DNA from: an uncultured Prevotella sp.
GTDB lineage: Bacteria > Bacteroidota > Bacteroidia > Bacteroidales > Bacteroidaceae
Direction of reading: 5' to 3'
Assembly (NCBI GenBank): GCA_934196725.1
Contig: CAKPWR010000004.1
Span: 6,224-70,223, forward strand
Length of the DNA: 64,000 bases
The translations under genes were made by a program, and so were the position numbers. The number at the start of each line of letters is the position of its first letter. Position 1 is the first letter of the stretch. The notes under the pieces were generated by a model. It saw only the letters and a list, made by a program, of their open reading frames with translations, ran no database searches and was not told the origin of the DNA. Below are positions 1-8,639 of this stretch, piece by piece.

Positions 1-356
1 TCATGCTGAGCATTGCCATTGGTATTGCTGAGAGCAATAACCTCAAGAAGGTGTTTATCGCCAATCATGGCGGTGATCATACCATCTACCCAGACTGTCG
101 TCCGGAGTTTATCAAAGCTATTGATGAGGCTGCTGAGGCAGGCACATTCGTGGATGTCCGAGTGGTGGCTCCTTATACCAATATTACCAAGGGCGAGATT
201 GCAGCCATCGGCAAGAAACTAGGTATTGATTATGCCGAGACCTGGAGCTGCTACAAGGGTGGTGAGAAGCACTGCGGAAAATGCGGTACATGCGTGGAGC
301 GCAAGGAAGCCCTGGCTGAGGCGGGTATCGAAGATACCACGGAGTATGAGGAATAA
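1..356 (+). CDS. queC: 7-cyano-7-deazaguanine synthase QueC, C-terminal part
   Basis: Converts 7-carboxy-7-deazaguanine to preQ0 in the cytoplasm, using ATP and ammonia, on the way to queuosine. The visible reading frame covers the last 117 or so residues; the N-terminal PP-loop ATPase part lies upstream of the window, so the first ATG seen (nt 3) is internal. The family zinc site is visible near the C-terminus: a Cys in SCYKGG, then HCGKCGTC, giving the four-cysteine cluster, followed by ERKEAL. The stop is TAA at 354-356. The identification is secure; only the 5' end is missing. The next gene starts 68 nt downstream and looks unrelated. Confidence 0.93.
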   Translation, partial: MLSIAIGIAESNNLKKVFIANHGGDHTIYPDCRPEFIKAIDEAAEAGTFVDVRVVAPYTNITKGEIAAIGKKLGIDYAETWSCYKGGEKHCGKCGTCVERKEALAEAGIEDTTEYEE

Positions 357-424
357 GGTGCCTTATATAATTAAGGTATAGATAAAGGTTATTATGGAAA
401 TATAAAAGAAAAGACATCGTACGA

Positions 425-1549
425 ATGAAGAAAATGATTTTTACTGCTGCTTTGGTGCTGGCATCAACAGCAGCGATGGCTCAGAAGAGCAACTTTCAGG
501 TGAAAGTGGATTTGAAGAACTTTGCTACCGATTCAGTAATCGTGTTCAAAGGCCGTGATGTGAAGATGGATACCATCTTGGTTAAGAATGGTAAGTTTAC
601 CTATTCTGATAACCTTGCCAAGGTGTCAAACCGTGCTTTCTTGACACCAAAGGCCTATCGTGGTTTGGAAAGAAAGATGTTCAACTTCCCTTGCGTGCCA
701 GGCGAGAAGGCAGAGATAAAGGGTGATTTCGCTACCCGTTTCGATATTACCGGTAGTAAGTTCTATCAGCAGTATCATGAGGTGGACTTGATGCTGGAGT
801 CGGCAGAGAAGGATTTGAAGGATTTCTCAGAGTCTCTGAATGCCCGCATGAAGAATGGTGAAAAGCGCGAGAGCATTATGGATGATTACGAGAAGAAGAT
901 GCCTGCTCTGGAGAAGGCAAGAACAGAGAAGATCTTTGCTTTCGTCAAGCAGAACCCTGACAATGAGGGCTGCGCAACACTTTTCGAGAAGTTGAACGAT
1001 TACGGTCAGATGAAGGAACTTCTGGGCTTGCTCTCAGAGAATGTGAAGAATGGTAGAATGAAGGGCTATTATCAGCAGTTTATTGATATGGCCAAGGAAC
1101 GTGCTGAAGCTGAGGAGAAAGCTAAGAAGCTTCAGGCTTCAGGCTTAGATGCTCCTGACTTTACATTGAACGATATCAATGGGAAGCCATTTACATTCTC
1201 TAGTCTCCGTGGCAAGTATGTTGTCATCGACTTCTGGGGCTCATGGTGCGGTTGGTGTATCAAGGGTATGCCTAAGATGAAGGAGTACTACGAGAAGTAC
1301 AAGGGTAAGTTCGAAATCCTGGGTGTTGACTGCAACGATACCGAGGCTAAGTGGAAGGCTGCTGTAGAAAAACATCAGTTGCCATGGATTCACGTCTATA
1401 ATCCAAAGGGTAGCGATGTACTCGACAAGTATGGTGTCCAGGGTTTCCCAACCAAGATTATCATTGGTCCTGACGGCAAGATCGTAAAGACCATCGTAGG
1501 TGAGGATCCTGCATTCTACACCTTGTTGGATGAAGTGCTGGGTAAGTAA
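425..1549 (+). CDS. TlpA-like thiol-disulfide oxidoreductase (DUF4369 + thioredoxin fold), copy 1
   Basis: A 374-aa exported redox protein. Residues 1-19 are a Sec signal peptide ending in AMAQ. The N-terminal half resembles the DUF4369 domain that precedes TlpA/ResA-type thioredoxins in Bacteroidota, and the middle is charged and helical. From about residue 240 a thioredoxin fold carries the active site WCGWC near residue 275, and GFPTK provides the cis-proline loop. The likely role is reduction or repair of periplasmic protein thiols; the substrate is unknown. A paralogue follows 60 nt downstream with a nearly identical C-terminal third but a diverged N-terminal half, which points to tandem duplication. 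The start fits the signal peptide. Confidence 0.85.
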   Translation: MKKMIFTAALVLASTAAMAQKSNFQVKVDLKNFATDSVIVFKGRDVKMDTILVKNGKFTYSDNLAKVSNRAFLTPKAYRGLERKMFNFPCVPGEKAEIKGDFATRFDITGSKFYQQYHEVDLMLESAEKDLKDFSESLNARMKNGEKRESIMDDYEKKMPALEKARTEKIFAFVKQNPDNEGCATLFEKLNDYGQMKELLGLLSENVKNGRMKGYYQQFIDMAKERAEAEEKAKKLQASGLDAPDFTLNDINGKPFTFSSLRGKYVVIDFWGSWCGWCIKGMPKMKEYYEKYKGKFEILGVDCNDTEAKWKAAVEKHQLPWIHVYNPKGSDVLDKYGVQGFPTKIIIGPDGKIVKTIVGEDPAFYTLLDEVLGK

Positions 1550-1609
1550 TTCCTTCGCAAAACTTTTTTTGCTGGTGATTGGGATTCTAAAGGATAAAAC
1601 ATAAAGCAA

Positions 1610-2722
1610 ATGAAAAAAATGATTTTTACAGCTGCTATGATGCTGGCATCAGCAGCAGCGATGGCTCAGAGCGGAACCTTTCAGATCAAGGGTAACGTAG
1701 AGGGGTTGCCGGATTCTCTGGTAGCTATGATTGGAAGAAAGACGGAAAACATCGAGGTTAAGAAAAAGAAGTTTGTGTACTCCAAGAACTTTGATAAGCC
1801 TCAATGGGTTTATCTCTGTGACCTGAAGGTCATCAAGAGTGGAGTATTTCAGGCTAACCGTGTCTTTGCCATTCCGGGTGAGACTATTGAGATGAAGGGT
1901 AACTTCACTGAGGGCGTCGATATCAAGGGAGGTAAATTCTATCAGGAACAGGATTTGATGAATGAGTATATAGGTCAGGCTTACAAGGATATCAAAGCGC
2001 TCAGGAAATGGTATTCTGACAATGTGAATGACAGCAACCGCGATTCTATCGAAAAAGTTGTAGATGAGCGTATGGAACCTTTGCAGAAGAAGTATGCTGC
2101 CGACCTTCTTGCTTATGCCAAGCAGCATTCCGATCAGGAGTGTATCGCTCTTCTCATCGACGAGCTGGATGATGTCAAGGACAAGGAGACTTTGATCAGT
2201 CTGATGGCGGATAACGTCAAGAACGGTAGAATGAAGGCTTACTATGAGCCAATCTTCGAACGTGCCAAGAAGCGTGCAGAGATGGAGGAGAAGGCTAAAG
2301 TGGTTCAGGCTTCCGGTGTAGAGGCTCCTGATTTTACCTTGAATGATATCAACGGCAAGCCATTCTCTCTTTCTAGTCTTCGTGGCAAGTATGTAGTCAT
2401 CGACTTCTGGGGTTCCTGGTGTATCTGGTGTATCAAGGGTATGCCTAAGATGAAGGAGTACTACGAGAAGTATAAGGGTAAGTTCGAGATCCTGGGCGTT
2501 GACTGCAATGATACCGAGGCAAAGTGGAAGGCTGCAGTAGAGAAGCATCAGTTGCCATGGATTCACGTTTATAATCCAAAGGGTAGCGATGTACTCGACA
2601 AGTATGCTGTCCAGGGTTTCCCAACCAAGATTGTCATTGGTCCTGACGGCAAGATCGTAAAGACCATCGTAGGTGAGGATCCTGCATTCTACACCTTGTT
2701 GGATGAGGTTTTGGGTAAGTAA
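1610..2722 (+). CDS. TlpA-like thiol-disulfide oxidoreductase, tandem copy 2
   Basis: A 370-aa paralogue of the preceding gene with the same plan: a signal peptide (MKKMIFTAAMMLASAAAMAQ), a diverged DUF4369-like N-terminal region, a helical linker, then a thioredoxin fold. The active site is WCIWC rather than WCGWC; the residue between the cysteines tunes redox potential in this superfamily, so the two copies may differ in function. The last roughly 130 codons match copy 1 almost base for base while the first 200 codons differ widely, a pattern expected from gene conversion or from selection on the N-terminal domain. The gene ends just before a bidirectional terminator and is probably co-transcribed with copy 1. 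Confidence 0.85.
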   Translation: MKKMIFTAAMMLASAAAMAQSGTFQIKGNVEGLPDSLVAMIGRKTENIEVKKKKFVYSKNFDKPQWVYLCDLKVIKSGVFQANRVFAIPGETIEMKGNFTEGVDIKGGKFYQEQDLMNEYIGQAYKDIKALRKWYSDNVNDSNRDSIEKVVDERMEPLQKKYAADLLAYAKQHSDQECIALLIDELDDVKDKETLISLMADNVKNGRMKAYYEPIFERAKKRAEMEEKAKVVQASGVEAPDFTLNDINGKPFSLSSLRGKYVVIDFWGSWCIWCIKGMPKMKEYYEKYKGKFEILGVDCNDTEAKWKAAVEKHQLPWIHVYNPKGSDVLDKYAVQGFPTKIVIGPDGKIVKTIVGEDPAFYTLLDEVLGK

Positions 2723-2744
2723 TTATTTTATTTTATAGATACAA

Positions 2745-2780
2745 AAAAGGCTTCTGCGAATACATACGCAGAAGCCTTTT
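2745..2780. terminator. Bidirectional intrinsic terminator
   Basis: A perfect 14-bp stem (AAAAGGCTTCTGCG pairing with CGCAGAAGCCTTTT) with an 8-nt loop. A-tracts and T-tracts on both sides let it serve the thioredoxin pair on the plus strand and the transglycosylase on the minus strand. Confidence 0.9.
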
Positions 2781-2783
2781 ATG

Positions 2784-4052
2784 TTATATATGGTATTTAC
2801 CCTGATAATGTCGTTTCGATTTCATCGGTGCACCATGGAAGGCGCCGCCACCGATGCCTCTGCTGCCACCACGATAACTGTCGTGGAAGCTGGCTCCACC
2901 GCAGTATTCACTCCAGCGTGCTCTGATTCTGTCCACATAGTCGGCAGTCTCCGTACCACGCATGAAACCGTATTTCACAGCCGGATCACGGTAATAAGCC
3001 GGCTGTGCCAGGCGCAGGACATATTCTCTTACGTGTCCCCAGTTATAAGGGTTGCCACCATGCTTTCTGGTCAGGGTCATCGCATCACGGATATGATGGA
3101 AACCGCCATTGTATGCAGCCAGGGCGAAGAGAACTCGCTGGGTAGGATCTCCGATGTCAGAGAAATGACCCTGCAACTCTGCCATATACTTGGCTGCTGC
3201 CGCCACATTCGATTCTGCATCATGTATCGCACTCATCGGCAATCCCAGATGGTCTGCCGTAGAAGGCATGATCTGCATCAGTCCGCAGGCACCTGCCCAT
3301 GACTTTGCATTCGGGTCGAAGCAACTCTCCTGATAACACTGTGCCGCCATCAGGCGCCAGTCCATTCTTGCTGTACCGCTGTATCGCTGGAAGAGATGGT
3401 CGTAACGGGAGATGACACCCTTGGAACGGTTCAGGAACGGAGAATAGACATGTCGGGTAACGCTGGCAGAAGAGAGCAGCCAGCTTTCCTCCTTCTTCGT
3501 TTCGGCTATCATCTTCGGTTTGAACCATCCGTTCAGGGTATCGGCAAGACTCTTGTTGCCGCCTACCACAGCCCACTGCGTGCGGGTACTGTCGGGTGTC
3601 ACACCACAGAAGAGCAGGTCGCCCTTGGCCTGCTTTCGGGATAGGGGAACGGCGATGATGTCACCTTCTCCCTTAGTCAGTTTCTGGATCATCTCAGTGG
3701 TATCCTTACATTCCTCCACGCGCAGCGACACACCAATCTGCTGGGCAAACTTCTCGCAAAGGAGATATTGCAGACCCATGCCGTGGTTGTGATAATCATA
3801 ATAGGTAGTAGGACCGTTCACGGTAAGCATGATCAGCTCACCGTTTTCCTGAATGTCTTCCAGCGAGAAGCCCTTCTGTCTTTTATTCTTGTTGGCTGAT
3901 TCGTCAGCCGCCCCTTCTTCGCCATCAGACATGCCCTCCACTTCGCCTATAGGAGTACCCCATGGTGTAAGCTCTTGTTGCGGTTTCTTGTCTTCGCAAC
4001 TTCCCAGTAAAATAAGAGCATAAAATGCGTATAAATATAACTTTTTTCTCAT
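2784..4052 (-). CDS. mltF: MltF-type lytic murein transglycosylase, lipoprotein
   Basis: A 422-aa periplasmic enzyme that cleaves peptidoglycan to 1,6-anhydro-muropeptides. It starts with a lipoprotein signal whose lipobox is LGSC (Cys 19). Residues about 50-190 resemble the extracellular solute-binding family 3 domain that regulates MltF, and about 215-340 form the SLT lysozyme-like domain. The catalytic Glu sits in CYQESCFD, followed by the family motif GLMQIMPST and the AAYNGG motif. The tail is rich in Gly, Ser and His and looks disordered. The TAnnTTTG element on the minus strand (4061-4068) lies only 8 nt before the ATG, so the mRNA may be almost leaderless. A general transglycosylase SLT protein is the fallback call. 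Confidence 0.88.
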   Translation of the reverse strand: MRKKLYLYAFYALILLGSCEDKKPQQELTPWGTPIGEVEGMSDGEEGAADESANKNKRQKGFSLEDIQENGELIMLTVNGPTTYYDYHNHGMGLQYLLCEKFAQQIGVSLRVEECKDTTEMIQKLTKGEGDIIAVPLSRKQAKGDLLFCGVTPDSTRTQWAVVGGNKSLADTLNGWFKPKMIAETKKEESWLLSSASVTRHVYSPFLNRSKGVISRYDHLFQRYSGTARMDWRLMAAQCYQESCFDPNAKSWAGACGLMQIMPSTADHLGLPMSAIHDAESNVAAAAKYMAELQGHFSDIGDPTQRVLFALAAYNGGFHHIRDAMTLTRKHGGNPYNWGHVREYVLRLAQPAYYRDPAVKYGFMRGTETADYVDRIRARWSEYCGGASFHDSYRGGSRGIGGGAFHGAPMKSKRHYQGKYHI

Positions 4053-4060
4053 TGCGCCTG

Positions 4061-4068
4061 CAAAAGTA
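4061..4068 (-). promoter_or_regulatory. Promoter -7 element of the mltF-type gene
   Basis: The minus strand reads TACTTTTG, a full match to the Bacteroidota -7 consensus. Its last base is 9 nt from the first base of the ATG, implying a very short or absent 5' UTR. Confidence 0.7.
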
Positions 4069-4097
4069 CGAAATTTTTAAATATAAGTACTAAATTA

Positions 4098-4129
4098 TTT
4101 GCATATTCTAACAATTTTATGTACTTTTG
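4098..4129 (+). promoter_or_regulatory. hisG operon promoter
   Basis: TTTG at 4098-4101 and TACTTTTG at 4122-4129 are separated by 20 nt, the classic Bacteroidota -33/-7 layout. It diverges from the mltF-type promoter and sets the hisG start downstream at 4158. Confidence 0.85.
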
Positions 4130-4157
4130 CAATGTTTTTCAGACAAAATACAGAAAT

Positions 4158-5009
4158 ATGTTACGAATAGCAGTACAAAGTAAGGGTCGTCTGTTCGACG
4201 ACACCATGAATCTTTTAGCAGAGGCAGACATCAAGGTCAGTGCCTCAAAACGCACACTTCTGGTGCAGGCAAGTAATTTCCCACTCGAGGTTCTCTACCT
4301 CCGTGATGATGATATTCCTCAGAGTGTAGCCTCTGGTGTGGCAGATATCGGTATCGTGGGCGAGAACGAGTTCGTGGAGCGTGGTGAGAAAGCCCAGATC
4401 ATCGATCGTTTGGGTTTCAGTAAGTGCCGCTTGAGTCTTGCCATCCCTAAGAAGATAGAATATCCAGGATTACAGTGGTTCAACGGCAAGAAGATTGCCA
4501 CCTCTTACCCTAACATCCTGCGCAACTTCATGAAGAAGCATAATATCAATGCCGACATCCATGTCATCACCGGTTCTGTAGAGATCAGTCCGGGCATCGG
4601 TCTGGCAGATGGTATTTTTGATATTGTCAGCTCCGGTTCTACGCTGGTAAGCAACAATCTTGCCGAGGTAGAGGTAGTGATGAAGAGTGAGGCATTGCTT
4701 ATCGGCAACTGGAATATGGATGAGGAGAAGCATCAGATTCTGAACGAGATGCTGTTCCGCTTCGAGGCTGTGCGCTCTGCCCAGGACAAGAAGTACGTGA
4801 TGATGAATGCGCCTAAGGCAAAGGTAGAGGAGATTACCCAGGTATTGCCGGGTATCAAGAGTCCTACCATCATCCCATTGGCTGACGACGAGTGGTGTTC
4901 TATCCATACCGTGCTCGATGAGAAGCGTTTTTGGGAAATCATCGGTAAGTTGAAGGAACTCGGTGCACAGGGCATCCTGGTAACACCAATCGAGAAGATG
5001 ATATTGTAA
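4158..5009 (+). CDS. hisG: ATP phosphoribosyltransferase HisG (long form)
   Basis: First committed step of histidine synthesis: condenses ATP and PRPP to phosphoribosyl-ATP in the cytoplasm. I take the ATG at 4158 because the protein then begins MLRIAVQSKGRL, the family N-terminus; the upstream in-frame ATG at 4119 lies before the promoter -7 element. The 283-aa length is that of the long form, which carries its own C-terminal histidine-binding regulatory domain and needs no HisZ. The PRPP-loop segment around ADGIFDIVSSGSTL is visible. First gene of a hisG-hisD-hisC cluster. Confidence 0.96.
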   Translation: MLRIAVQSKGRLFDDTMNLLAEADIKVSASKRTLLVQASNFPLEVLYLRDDDIPQSVASGVADIGIVGENEFVERGEKAQIIDRLGFSKCRLSLAIPKKIEYPGLQWFNGKKIATSYPNILRNFMKKHNINADIHVITGSVEISPGIGLADGIFDIVSSGSTLVSNNLAEVEVVMKSEALLIGNWNMDEEKHQILNEMLFRFEAVRSAQDKKYVMMNAPKAKVEEITQVLPGIKSPTIIPLADDEWCSIHTVLDEKRFWEIIGKLKELGAQGILVTPIEKMIL

Positions 5010-5032
5010 TAAAGTTAGATATTAGGAGTAGG

Positions 5033-5052
5033 GACCTGCTTATGTGCAGGTC
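5033..5052 (+). other. Small hairpin between hisG and hisD
   Basis: A 7-bp stem (GACCTGC pairing with GCAGGTC) with a 6-nt loop in the 85-nt gap between hisG and hisD. It has no clean T-tract, so a processing or attenuation role is more likely than full termination. No histidine leader peptide is visible before hisG. Confidence 0.4.
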
Positions 5053-5094
5053 TAATTCTTAATTATACATTATAAATTATTAATTAAATTTGGA

Positions 5095-6378
5095 ATGAAG
5101 GTAATTAAGTATCCTGCAAAGGAGGAATGGAGCGAGATAGTAAAACGCCCACACCTGGATGTATCCAAGCTCAATGCTACGGTACAGGGTGTACTCGACG
5201 ATGTGAAGAAGCATGGCGACGAAGCCGTGAAGCGTTACGAGGAAATGTTTGATCATGCCCATCTCGATTCTTTGGCTGTGACTGAAGCTGAAATCGAAGA
5301 GGCTGAGCAAATGGTTTCCCAAGAACTGAAAGACGCTTTGCACCTCGCCCATCATAACATTGCCGCATTCCATCAGAGCCAGAAGTTTGAAGGCGAGAAG
5401 ATTGAAACATGCCCTGGCGTTACGTGCTGGCAGAAGAGCGTAGCCATCCAGAAGGTGGGACTCTATATTCCGGGCGGTACTGCACCGCTGTTCTCTACCG
5501 TACTGATGCTTGCTACTCCAGCCAAGATTGCCGGTTGCGAGGAAATTGTTCTCTGTACTCCTCCTAATCAGGAAGGCAAGGTGAACCCTGCCATTCTCAT
5601 GGCGGCTAAGATTGCCGGTGTGAGCAAGATTTTCAAGGCTGGTGGTGTACAGGCTATCGGTGCGATGGCGTATGGTACAGAGAGCGTGCCTAAAGTATAT
5701 AAAATCTTCGGTCCGGGCAACCAGTTCGTGATGGCTGCCAAGCAGCAGGTTTCATTGCATGATGTGGCTATCGACATGCCTGCCGGTCCTTCAGAGGTTT
5801 GTCTGATTGCTGACGAAACTGCCAACCCTGTTTTCGCTGCAGCCGACCTGCTTTCTCAGGCAGAACATGGTTTCGATTCTCAGGTGTTCTTCATCACAAC
5901 ATCTGAAAAGGTATTGGCGGAGGTGAAGAAGGAAGTTGAAGTACAACTCGAACGATTGCCACGTAAGGAGATGGCACAGACCTCGTTAGATAATTCCAAG
6001 TTTATTCTTGTCAAGGATGATGAGGAGGCTATCGAACTCTGCAATACCTATGCTCCTGAGCATCTGATTATCGCTACTGCCAACTATGAGCAGCTGGCAG
6101 ATAGGGTAGTGAATGCCGGTAGCGTGTTCCTGGGCAATTATGCCTGTGAGAGTGCGGGCGACTATGCCAGCGGTACCAATCATACCCTGCCAACCCATGG
6201 CTATGCCTTGGCTTACAACGGCGTGAATCTCGACAGTTATAACCGCAAGATCACTTTCCAGCATCTTACTGAAGAAGGTATTCGTAACATAGGAGATGCG
6301 GTGGTGACCATGGCTGAGAACGAACAGCTCGAGGCACATGCCAATGCCATGAGATTGAGAGTAGAAAGTCTAAAGTAG
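5095..6378 (+). CDS. hisD: Histidinol dehydrogenase HisD
   Basis: A zinc-dependent, NAD-linked enzyme that oxidises L-histidinol to L-histidine, the last two steps of the pathway. The 427-aa length is normal. Recognisable family segments are [27 protein letters not shown], the conserved PAGPSEV loop, QAEHGFDSQ with the catalytic/zinc His, and the C-terminal [13 protein letters not shown] region. It lies 85 nt after hisG and only 9 nt before hisC, so it is part of the same operon. Confidence 0.97.
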   Translation: MKVIKYPAKEEWSEIVKRPHLDVSKLNATVQGVLDDVKKHGDEAVKRYEEMFDHAHLDSLAVTEAEIEEAEQMVSQELKDALHLAHHNIAAFHQSQKFEGEKIETCPGVTCWQKSVAIQKVGLYIPGGTAPLFSTVLMLATPAKIAGCEEIVLCTPPNQEGKVNPAILMAAKIAGVSKIFKAGGVQAIGAMAYGTESVPKVYKIFGPGNQFVMAAKQQVSLHDVAIDMPAGPSEVCLIADETANPVFAAADLLSQAEHGFDSQVFFITTSEKVLAEVKKEVEVQLERLPRKEMAQTSLDNSKFILVKDDEEAIELCNTYAPEHLIIATANYEQLADRVVNAGSVFLGNYACESAGDYASGTNHTLPTHGYALAYNGVNLDSYNRKITFQHLTEEGIRNIGDAVVTMAENEQLEAHANAMRLRVESLK

Positions 6379-6387
6379 TTTGATAGT

Positions 6388-7422
6388 ATGAAAGATTTAA
6401 AAGATTTGTGCCGGGAGAACATCTGGAATCTGGCACCATACAGTTGCGCTCGAACAGAATTCGCTGGCAGAAATGCCCGCGTATTCCTCGATGCCAATGA
6501 GAATCCATATAACGACCCTTACAATCGCTATCCAGACCCGCTGCAGGTGGAGCTGAAGAAGCAGATCAGTAAGATAAAGGGTGTAGCAGAAGAGAAAATC
6601 TTCCTGGGCAATGGTTCGGATGAAGCCATCGACCTGGTTTACCGTGTGTTCTGTCGCCCTGGTCAGGACAATGTTGTAGCTATTGCTCCAACCTACGGCA
6701 TGTATCAGGTATGTGCCGACATCAATGATGTGGAGTATCGTGAGGTGTTGCTTGATGAGAACTATCAGGTGACAGCCGATAAGATTATCGATGCCTGCGA
6801 TGACAATACCAAGGTCATCTGGTTCTGTAGTCCTAACAATCCTACGGGCAATCACATCAACCGTGAAGCCATCGTAGAGGTGTTGCGACTGTTCGACGGC
6901 ATCGTCATCGTGGACGAGGCTTACAGTGACTTCTCTTCCGAGCGAACCTTCCGCAGCGTCATCGACCATTTCCCGAACATCATCGTCCTGAATACGATGA
7001 GTAAGGCTTGGGGCTGTGCAGCCCTTCGTCTGGGTATGGCTTTTGCCAGCAAGGAAATAGTAGATATATTTAATAAGGTGAAATATCCTTATAATGTGAA
7101 TCTCCTTACCCAGGAGCAGGTTTTGGAGGTATTGAAGAATCCGCTGAAGATGGATGAATGGGTGAAGAACATCCTGCAGGAACGTTCCAAGGTAATGGCA
7201 GCCTTCATGGAATTGCCTATCTGCGAGAAGGTATATCCTACGGATGCCAACTTCTTCCTGGCAAAGGTAACGGATGCCAATGCCATCTACGATTATCTCG
7301 TGGCACAGGGCATCATCGTAAGAAATAGAAATAAAGTGCAACTCTGTGGCAACTGCCTTCGTATTACCATTGGTAATAAAAGTGAGAATGCAGAATTGCT
7401 GGGTGCATTAAGACAATATTAG
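6388..7422 (+). CDS. hisC: Histidinol-phosphate aminotransferase HisC
   Basis: A class I/II PLP-dependent aminotransferase that makes histidinol phosphate from imidazole acetol phosphate with glutamate as donor. It has 344 aa. The PLP site is visible as TMSKAWG followed by RLGMAF, and the substrate/PLP contact motif as SPNNPTG. The N-terminal FLDANENPY segment is typical. It is the last gene of this his cluster: a terminator follows at once, and hisB, often the next gene in Bacteroidota, is absent here. Confidence 0.96.
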   Translation: MKDLKDLCRENIWNLAPYSCARTEFAGRNARVFLDANENPYNDPYNRYPDPLQVELKKQISKIKGVAEEKIFLGNGSDEAIDLVYRVFCRPGQDNVVAIAPTYGMYQVCADINDVEYREVLLDENYQVTADKIIDACDDNTKVIWFCSPNNPTGNHINREAIVEVLRLFDGIVIVDEAYSDFSSERTFRSVIDHFPNIIVLNTMSKAWGCAALRLGMAFASKEIVDIFNKVKYPYNVNLLTQEQVLEVLKNPLKMDEWVKNILQERSKVMAAFMELPICEKVYPTDANFFLAKVTDANAIYDYLVAQGIIVRNRNKVQLCGNCLRITIGNKSENAELLGALRQY

Positions 7423-7440
7423 TTTTTATAACATTAGCCT

Positions 7441-7484
7441 GGGAGGGAGAAGGAAGCAGCGGCTTTCATTCATCCCTCCCTTTT
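7441..7484 (+). terminator. Terminator after hisC
   Basis: An 8-bp stem (GGGAGGGA pairing with TCCCTCCC) with a 24-nt loop, followed by TTTTAAT. It closes the hisGDC operon. Confidence 0.75.
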
Positions 7485-7518
7485 AATGTCTTATGTCATG
7501 ATTCCTTGATTCGGAAAG

Positions 7519-7968
7519 TTACTCCTTGAGCAAGTCATCAAGGAATTCATCCAGGTCGTGGTCCAGATTCTCCATCAGGTCGCCACCCACGATGATGGTG
7601 TCATCATCGGCAAGGTAGAGTTCTCCCAGATTCTCTTTCTCATCATCTTCCAAGACGAAGCTGTAAGGCTTTAGGATTCCGAGATGGTCTACCGTCTCAG
7701 CATTCTTGCGCAAGAGGTCGCGCAAAAGCTTCGCCACCTCATCATAGAAGTTTTCATCCTTGTTGTCAATCCATTGCTCAACAACACAGCGGGTAATTTC
7801 GTTCTCATCATCATCAAAGGCAAGCATCTCGCCGCTGTCCTGTGATACTCTCACATGGATATCGGTCAGCATACATGTGTCTTCTTCAGACGCTGGTACA
7901 GGAAACTTTTGAGACACTTTTCTGATGAAGCGCTCTACTTGTTGAATCATTTGTTCTGTTACTTCCAT
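7519..7968 (-). CDS. Acidic conserved protein of unknown function
   Basis: A 149-aa soluble protein with no signal peptide or membrane segment. It is strongly acidic, with Asp/Glu runs near residues 50-55 and throughout the C-terminal 40 residues, and looks helical. I do not recognise a domain. It reads divergently from the Rnf operon with its own promoter (minus-strand TACCTTTG at 8035-8042). Nothing in its sequence ties it to Rnf, so a functional link is unsupported. The length, clean start and promoter make it a real gene. Confidence 0.75.
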   Translation of the reverse strand: MEVTEQMIQQVERFIRKVSQKFPVPASEEDTCMLTDIHVRVSQDSGEMLAFDDDENEITRCVVEQWIDNKDENFYDEVAKLLRDLLRKNAETVDHLGILKPYSFVLEDDEKENLGELYLADDDTIIVGGDLMENLDHDLDEFLDDLLKE

Positions 7969-8034
7969 AAATCTACGTTTTTATCAGCCTTTGGCTTTAT
8001 TCGAGCCTGAGGCTTGGTTTTTATCTTTCTATTG

Positions 8035-8042
8035 CAAAGGTA
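8035..8042 (-). promoter_or_regulatory. Promoter -7 element of the acidic protein gene
   Basis: The minus strand reads TACCTTTG, a full TAnnTTTG match, 66 nt before the ATG at 7968. Confidence 0.65.
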
Positions 8043-8134
8043 CACAAAAAAATGAAACAAACAAAGAAGTTGGGCAAAAAATGTAACAAAGAAAACGTTT
8101 ACGCCCCTTTTAACTAAAAAACCTTCTTAAATTG

Positions 8135-8165
8135 TTTGTCATTTCTAAAATATTTGCTACCTTTG
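8135..8165 (+). promoter_or_regulatory. Promoter of the rseC-rnf operon
   Basis: TTTG at 8135-8138, 19 nt spacer, TACCTTTG at 8158-8165, then a short leader to the ATG at 8198. It is the only good promoter before the seven-gene operon. Confidence 0.85.
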
Positions 8166-8197
8166 CATCCAAATAAATTGCTAACTCGACTTTACAA

Positions 8198-8611
8198 ATG
8201 AACAAGATAAAACATACTGGTATCGTAGATGGGGTAGAGGGAGAATGCGTGAAAGTTCGCATCCTCCAGGCTTCTGCCTGCAGCGCCTGCAAAGTGGCTG
8301 CCCACTGCAATGCCTCTGAAATGAAAGAAAAAATGGTAGAGATAAGAATGGCTGATGCTGCTTCTTATCATCAGGGCGATTCTGTTGTCGTGGTGGCTGA
8401 CGCTTCCGTAGGTTACAGGGCCAGCCTTTACGGTTATCTCTTGCCTCTGGTGGCTATGGTGGCTACCTTGATAGCTGTTCTTGCTACTACCCGTTCGGAG
8501 GGTATGGCTGCCGTTTCGGCGCTGGGAATTCTCGTTCCTTATTATGTGGTGCTCTATCTGATGCGCAACAAGTTAAGAAACCGATTCAGCTTCAAACTAG
8601 AACGTTGTTGA
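8198..8611 (+). CDS. rseC: RseC/SoxR-reducing-system family membrane protein
   Basis: A 137-aa inner-membrane protein of the RseC family. The N-terminal half contains the conserved cysteine cluster (CSACKVAAHC, residues about 28-37), and two membrane segments follow (about 78-97 and 104-124). In gammaproteobacteria RseC acts with the Rsx/Rnf complex in reducing SoxR. In Bacteroidota it is regularly the first gene of the rnf operon, where the role is more likely in Rnf assembly or redox tuning; that part is inference. It is 28 nt upstream of rnfB under one promoter. Confidence 0.85.
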   Translation: MNKIKHTGIVDGVEGECVKVRILQASACSACKVAAHCNASEMKEKMVEIRMADAASYHQGDSVVVVADASVGYRASLYGYLLPLVAMVATLIAVLATTRSEGMAAVSALGILVPYYVVLYLMRNKLRNRFSFKLERC

Positions 8612-8639
8612 TTATTAACTAAAACAAATACAAATTATT

